A stretch of 64,000 nucleotides of DNA from Chitinophagaceae bacterium PMP191F (GTDB lineage: Bacteria > Bacteroidota > Bacteroidia > Chitinophagales > Chitinophagaceae). Positions 16,761 through 25,421 of this stretch are shown in pieces (within the stretch, counting starts at the first letter, position 1; each line of letters begins with the position of its first letter). The DNA is taken from NCBI GenBank assembly GCA_001302245.1, contig LGYU01000005.1, forward strand, positions 186,001 to 250,000. The letters run 5' to 3'. The translations under genes were made by a program, and so were the position numbers. The notes beneath the pieces are model-generated. The model did no database searches. It was not told where the DNA came from and was given only the letters and a program-made list of their open reading frames with translations.

Positions 16761-17993
16761 ATGCTTAAAAACTACTTCAAAATAGCCATAGCAGTACTGA
16801 AACGGCGAAAGTTCTTCACTTTCATCAGTCTTTTCGGGATCAGCTTTACCCTTAGTATACTGATTGTGGTAACATCAATGATTGATCACATCATCAGCCC
16901 GGCCTACCCGGAAGTAAAAAGAGAAAGATCACTGTATATTAACCTGGTAGAAAAAACCAATGCCGATCATAGCTCAATAAGCAGGGGACAAATGAGTCTT
17001 TATTTCCTGGACACTTATGTAAAGACCATGAAGACCCCGCAAACGGTATCCTTTTGCGCCAGCAATAGCACCAACACTTATATCAATAACAAAAAGATGT
17101 CTATTGATATGATGTATACCAACATCCCTTTCTGGGAAGTGAATGAATTTAATTTTCTTGAAGGCAGACCTTATAACCAAAAGGAACTGACCAATGCCGA
17201 CCATGTAGCTGTAATAACCGATGATACAAGAAACCAGTATTTCGGCGAAGGTGAAAGTGCGGTGGGCAAATACATTGAAGCTGATAATGAGGAATACCGC
17301 GTTACAGGAGTTGTAAAAGCTGCCCCGCTGGCTTTTAGCTTTTCAAAAGCGAATATTTACGTGCCTTATACTGCTTCTAAATCAGATTATTCATACAAGT
17401 CAATAAGCGGGCCCTTTTCAGCGGTAATACTGGCAAAATCTAAAGCTGATATTCCGGCTATACAGGAAGAGTATCAAAGTATTATTGACAAAAAACCCAT
17501 GCTGGAAAAACATTACACCGAACTGTTCAGTCATGCAGATACGTATTTAACCAGCTATACCCGCAGGGCTTTTGGAGAAGGTAATGATTCGGGCATGGCT
17601 TATGTTATTACGGCCACATCGCTGATCGCTTTTCTGTTCATACTATTGCCCGCTCTTAATCTTATCAATATCAATATCAGCCGTATTATGGAGCGTTCTT
17701 CCGAAATAGGTGTACGTAAAGCATTTGGTGCTTCCTCTAAAACGTTGGTTTATCAATTCATTATAGAAAACCTGATCCTTACCGTTCTGGGGTGCATTAT
17801 AGGTATTGTGCTGGCGAGCGTTGTGCTTATGATGATCAATAACAGCGGCATTTTTACAAACACCGTGCTTACTATAAACTTAAGGGTATTGATAGCCGGA
17901 TTACTGGCATGTCTCATTTTCGGGTTGCTTACCGGTGTATATCCTGCCTGGCGTATGTCCAAATTGCAGGTAGTAGCAGCCCTGAAAGCGTAA
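16761..17993 (+). CDS. MacB-like ABC permease, first of two
   Basis: Inner-membrane permease, 410 residues: one N-terminal membrane helix (about 17-40), a periplasmic MacB_PCD domain (about 45-270), then three helices of the FtsX domain with the coupling motif RSSEIGVRKAFGASSKTLVYQ. It does not carry its own ATPase, unlike E. coli MacB. A 148-base gap, without a terminator, separates it from the ATPase gene. Together with the second permease it may form a heterodimer. Confidence 0.92.
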   Translation: MLKNYFKIAIAVLKRRKFFTFISLFGISFTLSILIVVTSMIDHIISPAYPEVKRERSLYINLVEKTNADHSSISRGQMSLYFLDTYVKTMKTPQTVSFCASNSTNTYINNKKMSIDMMYTNIPFWEVNEFNFLEGRPYNQKELTNADHVAVITDDTRNQYFGEGESAVGKYIEADNEEYRVTGVVKAAPLAFSFSKANIYVPYTASKSDYSYKSISGPFSAVILAKSKADIPAIQEEYQSIIDKKPMLEKHYTELFSHADTYLTSYTRRAFGEGNDSGMAYVITATSLIAFLFILLPALNLININISRIMERSSEIGVRKAFGASSKTLVYQFIIENLILTVLGCIIGIVLASVVLMMINNSGIFTNTVLTINLRVLIAGLLACLIFGLLTGVYPAWRMSKLQVVAALKA

Positions 17994-18025
17994 TAATATT
18001 TACTCATCTTATTTAAACCGTCAAT

Positions 18026-19204
18026 ATGATCAGGCATTTATTCAAGCTTATCTGGAATCAGAAAAAACGGAATTTTCTGCTGATGCTGGAAATGATGATC
18101 TCCTTCCTGGTAATGTTTGCAGTATTTACCATGGTGGTGTATTACTATCATAATTATAAAACGCCGGCAGGCATTGATTACAAACAGGTATGGGCTATCT
18201 CTTACAACAACAAACCAGACAATAAAGATTCCCTGCCTTTGTTCTACAACACTATCCGTAAGCATTTGCTGTCTATGCCACAGGTAGAAACAGTAAGCTT
18301 TGCTACAGATAACTATCCTTTCTCTTACAGCACCTCGGCCACGGGTCTCAATTACAACGGAAAGGTTGTCAGTATGATCTACTGCTATACGGTAGAAAAT
18401 GATTATGCCAAAACGCTGGGAATAAAAGTACTGTCTGGCAGATGGTTTTCAAAAGCAGATGATGCAACCCGGGTACAACCGGTAGTAATTAATGAAACGC
18501 TGAAGAATGAAATGTTTGGCAATGAAGATCCCCTTGGAAAAAAAATGTCTAACTATGACCTTAAAGGCCAGATGCAGGTAATTGGTGTAGTGCAGGACAT
18601 GAAGGATAAAAGTGAATTTACAAAACCATCAGCAGGGATATTTTTTCGTGTAGATTCCAATTCTATCAGCTGGATGAATGTAATACTGATTAAAGTGAAA
18701 GCAGGTGTTGATGCTGCTTTTGAAGGGAAATTATATAAATCGCTTTCCTCTTACATGAAAAATGCCAATATAGAAATCAATCACCTCGATAATCAACGCA
18801 GGGAAAAAAACAGGCAGATACTTGTTCCTATCGTATTAATGATGATTGTAGGAGGGTTTCTTGTTATTAATGTAGCGCTGGGATTATTTGGTGTACTGTG
18901 GTACAATATCAATAAAAGAAAAGGAGAGATCGGTTTGCGCCGGGCAGTTGGTGCACCCGGATCTTCTATTTACAAGCAATTGCTGGGCGAATCATTGGTA
19001 CTGGCCACCATCGCATCGCTGGTAGGAATATTTTTTGCAGCCCAGTTTCCGCTGCTGAATATTTTTAACTTACCAGCCTCAACGTATGTATTTGCCATTG
19101 TGCTGACCACGATATTTATTTACCTGTTGGTAATTGTTTGTGCATTGTATCCCGGCAAACAGGCTGCGGGTATTTATCCTGCCGTAGCTTTGCATGAAGA
19201 TTAA
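18026..19204 (+). CDS. MacB-like ABC permease, second of two
   Basis: A 392-residue paralogue of the preceding permease with the same layout: N-terminal helix (about 15-38), periplasmic MacB_PCD domain, then three C-terminal helices with KGEIGLRRAVGAPGSSIYKQ as the coupling helix. It starts 32 bases after the first permease. Two different permeases with one ATPase point to a heterodimeric exporter. Substrate unknown: peptides, lipids or drugs are all possible for this class. Confidence 0.92.
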   Translation: MIRHLFKLIWNQKKRNFLLMLEMMISFLVMFAVFTMVVYYYHNYKTPAGIDYKQVWAISYNNKPDNKDSLPLFYNTIRKHLLSMPQVETVSFATDNYPFSYSTSATGLNYNGKVVSMIYCYTVENDYAKTLGIKVLSGRWFSKADDATRVQPVVINETLKNEMFGNEDPLGKKMSNYDLKGQMQVIGVVQDMKDKSEFTKPSAGIFFRVDSNSISWMNVILIKVKAGVDAAFEGKLYKSLSSYMKNANIEINHLDNQRREKNRQILVPIVLMMIVGGFLVINVALGLFGVLWYNINKRKGEIGLRRAVGAPGSSIYKQLLGESLVLATIASLVGIFFAAQFPLLNIFNLPASTYVFAIVLTTIFIYLLVIVCALYPGKQAAGIYPAVALHED

Positions 19205-19213
19205 AAAACACCA

Positions 19214-19253
19214 TTGAGGGATGACATCTTTCTTAAAGGATATCATCCCTCAA
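19214..19253 (+). other. Stable hairpin between permease and regulator genes
   Basis: An 11-bp perfect stem (TTGAGGGATGA / TCATCCCTCAA) with an 18-base loop sits in the 82-base gap. No T tract follows on the plus strand. It could lower expression of the regulatory genes relative to the transporter, by partial termination or differential mRNA stability. Confidence 0.6.
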
Positions 19254-19286
19254 CGAAAAAACATAACTTGAATTTTTATTGGTTCC

Positions 19287-20660
19287 ATGATCCTGATCAT
19301 TGATGACGATATTGCAGTACGAACCTCTCTTTTACTGTTGTTGCAACAACAGGGGTTTACTGCTATGGAAGCAGGCCAAACGGGCACAGCGCTCGACTTA
19401 TTACAACAACAACCCGTATCGTTAATTATACTGGACCTCAACTTCTCACTGGATACTTCCGGTAACGAAGGCATGGCATTGTTACAAACAATCAAAGAAA
19501 AACACCCCGCCATCCCGGTGATCCTGATCACCGGCTGGGCTACTATTGAACTGGCAGTGAAAGGTATGAAACTGGGTGCCAATGATTTTATCAACAAGCC
19601 CTGGAACAATGACCACCTGCTGCAGTCTGTAACTACACTGCTGAACCTGCAACAGAAAAAGGCAGAACACCTGGGTCGTAAAAAACTCGACAATCTCTAC
19701 AATTTTCAGCATATCATTGGTGAAGATGCTGCCATGCTGGATATACTGGAAACCATTGGCCGGGTAGCCGGTACCGATGCATCTGTGCTTATTACCGGCG
19801 AAAGCGGTACAGGTAAAGAACTGATTGCCGAAGCTGTTCACCAGAACAGTTTGCGCAGCAACAAACCATTTGTGAAAGTAAACCTGGGCGGCATTTCCAC
19901 CTCTTTGTTTGAAAGTGAGATGTTTGGACATGTACGCGGCGCTTTTACAGATGCACGTTTTGACAGAACAGGACGTTTTGAAATGGCGCACAAAGGCACC
20001 ATTTTTCTGGATGAGATCGGCGACCTGGATGCAGCCAGCCAGGTAAAACTGTTGCGAGTATTGCAGGACAGAACCTATGAAGTGCTGGGCAGCAGTCGCA
20101 CCAAAACGGTAGATGTACGTGTGGTCTGTGCTACCAATCGCAACCTGCAGGCCATGGTGAGCCATGGACAATTCCGCGAAGATCTTTTATACCGCATAAA
20201 CCTGATCGCAGTCCGGTTACCTTCTTTACGTGAGCGGGCGGGCGATATTCCATTGCTGGTAAACTTTTTTATTGGCAACCTGCGCGAAATTTATAACCGG
20301 CCCGAACTTACCGTAAGCCGCGAAGCGATGAAATGGTTGCAGCAACTGCCATTACCGGGCAATATCCGCCAGTTAAAAAACCTGGTAGAACGCTCTGTGC
20401 TGGTTAGTAAAAAAGATTATCTTGATGTAACCGATTTTCAGGCACAACTGGAAACATCGCCGCGCAAACAGGGCAGCATACAACTTCCCGAAGTAGGCAG
20501 TATTACATTGGAAGAACTGGAAATAAAGATGATCCGTAAAGCGATGGATTTTCACAAAAGCCGTATTACACGTGTAGCCAAAGCACTGGGCATTACACGG
20601 AGTGCCTTGTACCGCCGCCTGGAAAAATATAATATCCCTTACGATGAAGCTTCGGACTAA
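19287..20660 (+). CDS. Sigma-54-type response regulator (NtrC family)
   Basis: A 457-residue activator. The receiver domain has the acidic pocket DDD (6-8), phosphoacceptor D50 and K104. The AAA+ domain has Walker A GESGTGKE, the sigma-54 contact loop as GAFTDA (GAFTGA is canonical; the D form is common in this phylum) and Walker B FLDEIGDLD. The C-terminus is a Fis-type helix-turn-helix (KSRITRVAKALGITRSALYR). It most likely binds the palindrome at 13089-13112 and drives its own operon. Its 3' end overlaps the kinase gene by 17 bases, so the two are translationally coupled. Confidence 0.93.
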   Translation: MILIIDDDIAVRTSLLLLLQQQGFTAMEAGQTGTALDLLQQQPVSLIILDLNFSLDTSGNEGMALLQTIKEKHPAIPVILITGWATIELAVKGMKLGANDFINKPWNNDHLLQSVTTLLNLQQKKAEHLGRKKLDNLYNFQHIIGEDAAMLDILETIGRVAGTDASVLITGESGTGKELIAEAVHQNSLRSNKPFVKVNLGGISTSLFESEMFGHVRGAFTDARFDRTGRFEMAHKGTIFLDEIGDLDAASQVKLLRVLQDRTYEVLGSSRTKTVDVRVVCATNRNLQAMVSHGQFREDLLYRINLIAVRLPSLRERAGDIPLLVNFFIGNLREIYNRPELTVSREAMKWLQQLPLPGNIRQLKNLVERSVLVSKKDYLDVTDFQAQLETSPRKQGSIQLPEVGSITLEELEIKMIRKAMDFHKSRITRVAKALGITRSALYRRLEKYNIPYDEASD

Positions 20661-21921
20661 ATACATCCTGTTTGTTGGTATTATACATGCGGTTGCCCTG
20701 GTACTGGCATTTTTTATTTTCAGACAGGACAAGATCTTCTTCATTATTGCCGAAGTACTGGTGATCATTTCTGCACTGGTGGCCTGGCAATTGTACAACC
20801 AGCTATTGCAACCTTTGAAGCTGCTGATGCAGGGCGTGGACGCCATCCGTGATCGTGATTTCAATGTAAAATTTTCTGTAACCGGTAAATATGAAATGGA
20901 TCAACTGATCAGTGTGTATAACCACATGATTGATGAACTGAGAACCGAACGCACACGTCAAGAACAACAACACTTCTTTCTGGAAAAACTGATCCACACC
21001 TCACCCACCGGTATTATTATTCTGGATTATGACCAACAGGTACATCAACTGAACCCCAAAGCACTACAGATATTAGAACTACCGGAAAAAGATGTGCGGA
21101 ATCAGCCGGTACAATCTGTTCCGCATCCTCTTATGCAGGAGATCAGTAAACTGTCTTCCGGTGAAAGCAAAACCATTACCATCAATGGTATTGAAACATA
21201 CAAACTGAAGAAATCCCATTTCATTGACAGGGGCTTTCCGCGTTACTTCATTTTACTGGAAGAACTGACGGTGGAAATACTGATGGCAGAAAAAAATGCC
21301 TACGGTAAAGTGATCCGTTTAATGGCACATGAAGTGAACAATACTATCGGGCCCGTAAACTCTATATTGCAATCTACCCTGCACGTACAACAACATGCTC
21401 CCGCCATCCGGAATGCGCTACAGGTAGCTATTGAACGTAACAATAACCTGAATGTGTTCATGCGCAATTTTGCCGACCTGGTACGCCTGCCACCGCCAAC
21501 ACGCAAAACCATTGACCTGCATCTGTTATTACACAATGTGCACCAGTTAATGCAATTGCAACAGCAGGATAAACACATCACCTTTGTTTTTGAACTGCAT
21601 CCCCAACCAGTAACGATTATGGCCGATCCTTTGCAGATGGAACAGGCACTGATCAATATTGTCAAAAATGCCATTGAAGCCATTGCTCATGAAGGCACCA
21701 TTACTTTTGCCACCACATCGCACCAATTGGTGATAAGTGATACCGGTAAAGGAATTGATCCACAGGTGGCTGACCAGTTATTTTCACCTTTCTTCAGTAC
21801 TAAAAAAGACGGTCAGGGCATCGGGCTTACATTTACCCGCGATATTTTACTCAATCACGGTTTTGAGTTTTCGCTAAAAACTGTTGCGCCGGGTGTTACA
21901 TTATTTTCAATAGCATGGTAG
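20644..21921 (+). CDS. Sensor histidine kinase partner
   Basis: Membrane kinase, 425 residues from ATG 20644 (MKLRTKYILF); the longer frame upstream lies inside the regulator gene. Two membrane segments (about 7-25 and 30-49) leave almost no periplasmic loop, so the signal is probably sensed in or near the membrane. A HAMP-like helix, a PAS-like domain (about 115-215), phosphoacceptor H229 in MAHEVNN, the N-box NIVKNAIEA, DTGKGI and GQGIGLTFTRDIL follow. It should phosphorylate the upstream regulator. It ends 5 bases from the convergent DUF3570 gene. Confidence 0.92.
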   Translation: MKLRTKYILFVGIIHAVALVLAFFIFRQDKIFFIIAEVLVIISALVAWQLYNQLLQPLKLLMQGVDAIRDRDFNVKFSVTGKYEMDQLISVYNHMIDELRTERTRQEQQHFFLEKLIHTSPTGIIILDYDQQVHQLNPKALQILELPEKDVRNQPVQSVPHPLMQEISKLSSGESKTITINGIETYKLKKSHFIDRGFPRYFILLEELTVEILMAEKNAYGKVIRLMAHEVNNTIGPVNSILQSTLHVQQHAPAIRNALQVAIERNNNLNVFMRNFADLVRLPPPTRKTIDLHLLLHNVHQLMQLQQQDKHITFVFELHPQPVTIMADPLQMEQALINIVKNAIEAIAHEGTITFATTSHQLVISDTGKGIDPQVADQLFSPFFSTKKDGQGIGLTFTRDILLNHGFEFSLKTVAPGVTLFSIAW

Positions 21922-21926
21922 CCGTG

Positions 21927-23138
21927 CTATTTCCATTTGAGATTTAATGTAATAATATTCGATTGCAGATCATTGGTACGGACATAATGTCCATAACGGA
22001 TTTCCAGCATATTTAATTTGTTCCAGCCCAAAATACCTGTTGGCGGAGCAAGCCTGATACCTGCACCCAAAAAATGGCTGTTGAATTTTGACAGGTCGTA
22101 ATTGCTGGAATAATATTTATCAGCAACCGTATGAACACCATAGGGGGCAAAATAATCCATTGCCGATTGGGTGTAGAATCTGTAAAACGGACTTACTGAG
22201 AAGAAGGACGTTATTTTTACCGGGGTTTCCAGGCCAACCGTATGAGCCCCCAGACCCCAGTTATCTTTGTAATAGCGATAATATCCCCGTAAGATCACCC
22301 TGTCGCCCAGGAAATAACTGACCCTGAAACCAATAGGTACCTTAAACCTGTTGTCTGGCAGATTTTCCACATGCACTGAATTATCATCAAAATATACCCG
22401 GTAAAAAGGTAACCCCAGGTAGCCCTTCTGATATATAAGATCAAGCAGGAACATAATCTGCAATCGCTGATTAATAATCTGCGAATAGGAAAAAGAAGAA
22501 CTGAACGAGTTTCGTGCTGATATATCGTAATGGTCATGCTCTCTTCCTGTACTGCCGCTGCCAGTAGTGGTTCGCAATTCAATGGGATACACCAGTTTTA
22601 CATTATCAAGATAGGCTTGCAGCTTAACAGAAAACTCGCCATTCCTGTCAGCAGTTTTTTTAGCAAAATTGATATTGGCACCTGTAGACTGATAGTCAAA
22701 CTCATGTGAATAAGATACCCCGGCGCCAATAGTAGTTCCTTTTTTTTCATTCTCCATTGTCCAGTTCAATGAAGGATACAATCTTGTATCAGCAGAAGAT
22801 GCAGATGAAATCGTTTTGGGATCAATTTTGTCTGAGGAAGCAGAAGTATAATGATCAACACCAATTTCAAAATCAAATGTATGCTTCCTGTCGTACCGAT
22901 CATACTTATTCAGCTTTATCTCCAGGTTATTGCTGTAATCGGTCAGCTTCTGTGATCCAATGCCGCCCGTTACAGCAGCATGATTACCTTCCTGGTGATA
23001 ATAACTGGATACCAGGTTTATTTCTTCCACTTTCAGCTTCCGTTTCTGGTATTGAGTACTATCTGGCCTGGTTGTTTGTCCCAACGCAGTTAGTAACCCT
23101 ATATACAATCCTACTACGGTTAAACATATCCTTCTCAT
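21927..23138 (-). CDS. DUF3570 outer-membrane barrel
   Basis: A 403-residue secreted protein (signal peptide ending LTALGQ). Its sequence is a series of long amphipathic strands ending TLNLKWK, and it carries the DUF3570 landmarks, such as YYHQEGNHAAVTGGIGSQKL near the N-terminus and RGYYRYYKDNWGLGAHT later. It is predicted to be a 16-or-so-stranded barrel. It is the last gene of a four-gene operon with thioredoxin-like, ApbE and DUF4266 proteins, an association known across several phyla but without a settled function. Confidence 0.88.
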   Translation of the reverse strand: MRRICLTVVGLYIGLLTALGQTTRPDSTQYQKRKLKVEEINLVSSYYHQEGNHAAVTGGIGSQKLTDYSNNLEIKLNKYDRYDRKHTFDFEIGVDHYTSASSDKIDPKTISSASSADTRLYPSLNWTMENEKKGTTIGAGVSYSHEFDYQSTGANINFAKKTADRNGEFSVKLQAYLDNVKLVYPIELRTTTGSGSTGREHDHYDISARNSFSSSFSYSQIINQRLQIMFLLDLIYQKGYLGLPFYRVYFDDNSVHVENLPDNRFKVPIGFRVSYFLGDRVILRGYYRYYKDNWGLGAHTVGLETPVKITSFFSVSPFYRFYTQSAMDYFAPYGVHTVADKYYSSNYDLSKFNSHFLGAGIRLAPPTGILGWNKLNMLEIRYGHYVRTNDLQSNIITLNLKWK

Positions 23139-23165
23139 ACATTACTATTAGGGGACTTATATAGG

Positions 23166-23396
23166 TTAATTACATCCGCAGCCGCCACCGCTTTTGCCTG
23201 CATTGGCACCGGATGCACCTTCGCGGTAAGACTGAAAGTTTAATTCTGTTTTTTCAGCTTTACGGTTACCTAATACCATCTCAGCATCGTTGAGCTTATT
23301 TTTCTGATATTCTTTTACCGGCATGCAGGCAGTAAAGCTCAGCAATACAGCAGCCAGCGGCACCATCAGGCTTTGTTTAAAAAAACGCCTCTTCAT
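23166..23396 (-). CDS. DUF4266 mini-lipoprotein ending GGGCGCN
   Basis: A 76-residue lipoprotein (lipobox LSFTAC, C24). After processing about 52 residues remain, with YQKNKLNDAEMVLGNRK, a Gly-rich linker and the C-terminus GGGCGCN. The CGC pair (C73, C75) at the very end is unusual: it could be redox-active, a metal ligand or a modification site. The ATG overlaps the ApbE stop (ATGA), and the barrel gene follows after 27 bases, so the three products are made together. Confidence 0.88.
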   Translation of the reverse strand: MKRRFFKQSLMVPLAAVLLSFTACMPVKEYQKNKLNDAEMVLGNRKAEKTELNFQSYREGASGANAGKSGGGCGCN

Positions 23397-24340
23397 TGTA
23401 ATTGCACATTTTTGGATGTATAAATCTGGTTATTGTCGTCGATAATAATGCAGGCTATATTTTTTATCTGGTCAATCATGGCAATACCAGCCTGTATACC
23501 CATAATCATAACCGGAGTGGCCATGGCATCTGCTATTTCTGCATTAGGGCAAATGATCGTAACGCTTTTAATTCCTGAAACAGGTAGCCCTGTATGCGGA
23601 TTAATGGTGTGGGAATATTTTTTTCCGTCAATGATTACATATTTTTCATAGTTGCCCGAAGTGGCAACTGCCATATCAGTAATGTTCATATAAGAAAATG
23701 GGCGACGTATAGCATCCGGGTCAGCAATACCAATAGTCCAGGGAGCTCCGTTCGGCTGACAACCCCAGGCAATTAAGTCCCCTGCGGCATTCACAATGCC
23801 GCTTTGTACGCCATGCTGTTTCATCAACTGCCTGGCTTTTTCAGCAGCATAGCCTTTGCCAATACCACCAAAACCAATACGCATTCCTTTGTTCCTGAGA
23901 AAAACGGTCCCGTTTCCTTCATCCAGAATAATATTGCGGTAATCGATTAGCTTCACAAGTCTTCGGGCAGTACGCGCATCGGGCAAACTTGTCATATGCT
24001 GATCAAAGTTCCATAACCTTTTATCAACAGAACCATACGTAATATCAAAAGCACCCTGAGTTAAAGATGAAATGCGCAGAGAACGCCTGATCAGATCAAA
24101 AACCTCACTATCAACCTGCACTGGCTGTATACCAGCATTACGGTTAATCAGGTTGGTTTGACTGTTTTCAGAAAACGTGGTCAGCAATTGCTCAATCCGC
24201 CTGATCTCACCAATGGCTTCCTCTATACGCAGCATAGCCCATTCTTCATCTTCACTTACCACGCTAAGTTCAAACCGGTTACCCATCAGCTTTACTACCT
24301 TTTTACTGATAATACCGGTAACCGTTTTATCTGCCTGCAT
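23393..24340 (-). CDS. apbE: ApbE-family FAD:protein FMN transferase
   Basis: A 315-residue enzyme of the family that transfers FMN from FAD onto Thr or Ser of target proteins. Visible signatures: GIGKGYAAEKA (flavin site), NAAGDLIAWG, SHTINPHTGLPV and the Mg-binding ADAMATP. It opens MQADKTVTGIISKKVV, without a signal peptide, whereas most ApbE proteins are exported or lipid-anchored; it may act in the cytoplasm unless the start is upstream. No protein with an FMN-binding domain is encoded nearby, so its target is unknown; operon partners are the obvious candidates. The start overlaps the thioredoxin-like gene by 14 bases. Confidence 0.93.
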   Translation of the reverse strand: MQADKTVTGIISKKVVKLMGNRFELSVVSEDEEWAMLRIEEAIGEIRRIEQLLTTFSENSQTNLINRNAGIQPVQVDSEVFDLIRRSLRISSLTQGAFDITYGSVDKRLWNFDQHMTSLPDARTARRLVKLIDYRNIILDEGNGTVFLRNKGMRIGFGGIGKGYAAEKARQLMKQHGVQSGIVNAAGDLIAWGCQPNGAPWTIGIADPDAIRRPFSYMNITDMAVATSGNYEKYVIIDGKKYSHTINPHTGLPVSGIKSVTIICPNAEIADAMATPVMIMGIQAGIAMIDQIKNIACIIIDDNNQIYTSKNVQLQ

Positions 24341-24770
24341 TGTTCACTGTTTTCAGTTGACTCACAAATTCATCCGCCCTGATACCCGGATGCCCCTCCC
24401 AAACTTTAAGCACATTGCCATCTGTAGTCAGTAATACTGTCAATGGAAAAATACCTTTGGCATTGTACCTGTCCGCCAGCGCATCGTTATGTTTCTGTTG
24501 TTCTCTGGATAATTGATTTTTTTTAAGACGCGGAAAATCAGCATTAAGTAATACAAGATGGTCTTTTGAATAGCTCTTGAAAGCTTCATTTTCAAAAATC
24601 TCATCATGCATACGTATACAGGGACCACACCAGTCGGACCCCGAGAAGTTCAATAATATCAGCTTATGCTCTTTTTCTGCAAGTTGTTTTGCTTTCTCAA
24701 AATCAGTTTCCCAACCGGCAGAAGCAGCTACCATAAGATAACAAAGCAGCAACACCAACCCTGTTTTCAT
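24327..24770 (-). CDS. Exported thioredoxin-like protein
   Basis: A 147-residue thioredoxin-fold protein with a signal peptide ending AASAG. The active site is SDWCGPCIRM (about residues 46-55), with the cis-proline in GIFPLTVLL. It should act as a periplasmic thiol-disulfide oxidoreductase. It is the first gene of the ApbE/DUF4266/DUF3570 operon; the CGC tail of the DUF4266 lipoprotein is a natural candidate client. Confidence 0.9.
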   Translation of the reverse strand: MKTGLVLLLCYLMVAASAGWETDFEKAKQLAEKEHKLILLNFSGSDWCGPCIRMHDEIFENEAFKSYSKDHLVLLNADFPRLKKNQLSREQQKHNDALADRYNAKGIFPLTVLLTTDGNVLKVWEGHPGIRADEFVSQLKTVNNAGR

Positions 24771-24964
24771 GCAATAAGTTATTATAGTAAGAAGAAAAAT
24801 GCTTTCTGTAACTTACAATTTATAGCAGCTAAATAGTGAATGTGATTTTGTCCTTAACAAATCCCTGACAATTTTTATAGATTTTATAATCCAGGCTGTT
24901 GCAGAAATAAGGCATTAGAATCCGATGACAGTTAACGGCATACAAGTTGATGCAATACCGTGGT

Positions 24965-25338
24965 ATGAAGAAAATATTCAATTCTGTTTTTTTTCTATTT
25001 TTATTGCAACTGGCTCAGGCTCAACAACCGGTTTCAAAAGACAGTATTATGATCACAGTTTTCCTGAAACACCAGCAGGACAAGAACCTGGATTCATTGC
25101 AAAGAATTCAGCAGAAAAATAAGTTTACCGAACAGTTTCCACCCCAAACTGCCAGGGTGGTTCCTGGTACGTCATGATGGGCATCGGGCAGGTAGTTACG
25201 TTAAAGATCCCTGCATCAGAACTGCGCACACTGAACCTGTCTGTTGAAAAAGGAGTATGGGGTGCATTCAATACAGAGTTTTATCCTACGTATGATTATC
25301 TGCCCGTCTGGAAAGAATCGACCATTAAGAAACCATAA
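24965..25338 (+). pseudogene. Small secreted protein gene with a one-base deletion
   Basis: The first frame starts at ATG 24965 with a signal peptide (FLLQLAQAQQ) and runs to TGA 25175-25177; the second frame continues to TAA 25336-25338. Near 25162 the first frame reads ...TARVV and the -1 frame reads SWYVMMGIGQVVTLKIP. Adding one T after GTGGTT would join them as ARVVSWYVMMGIGQ, giving about 124 residues ending VWKESTIKKP. The joined sequence resembles a conserved small-protein family with a SWYVMMGIGQ core. A true frameshift or a sequencing error is possible. The alternative, two genes overlapping at ATGA (25174), is less likely. Confidence 0.7.
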
Positions 25339-25421
25339 ACTTTTTTCGCGCCCGGACTGTTAACAGATAGCTTTACGCAGATTTACCGACATTTATCATT
25401 CCAACAATAAAATCTATCGCA

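Noticed and set aside
25171-25338. Second small gene starting at ATG 25171 or 25174 by ATGA overlap
   Set aside because: Joining the two frames by one base gives a continuous and more plausible protein with SWYVMMGIGQ, so a frameshift is preferred.
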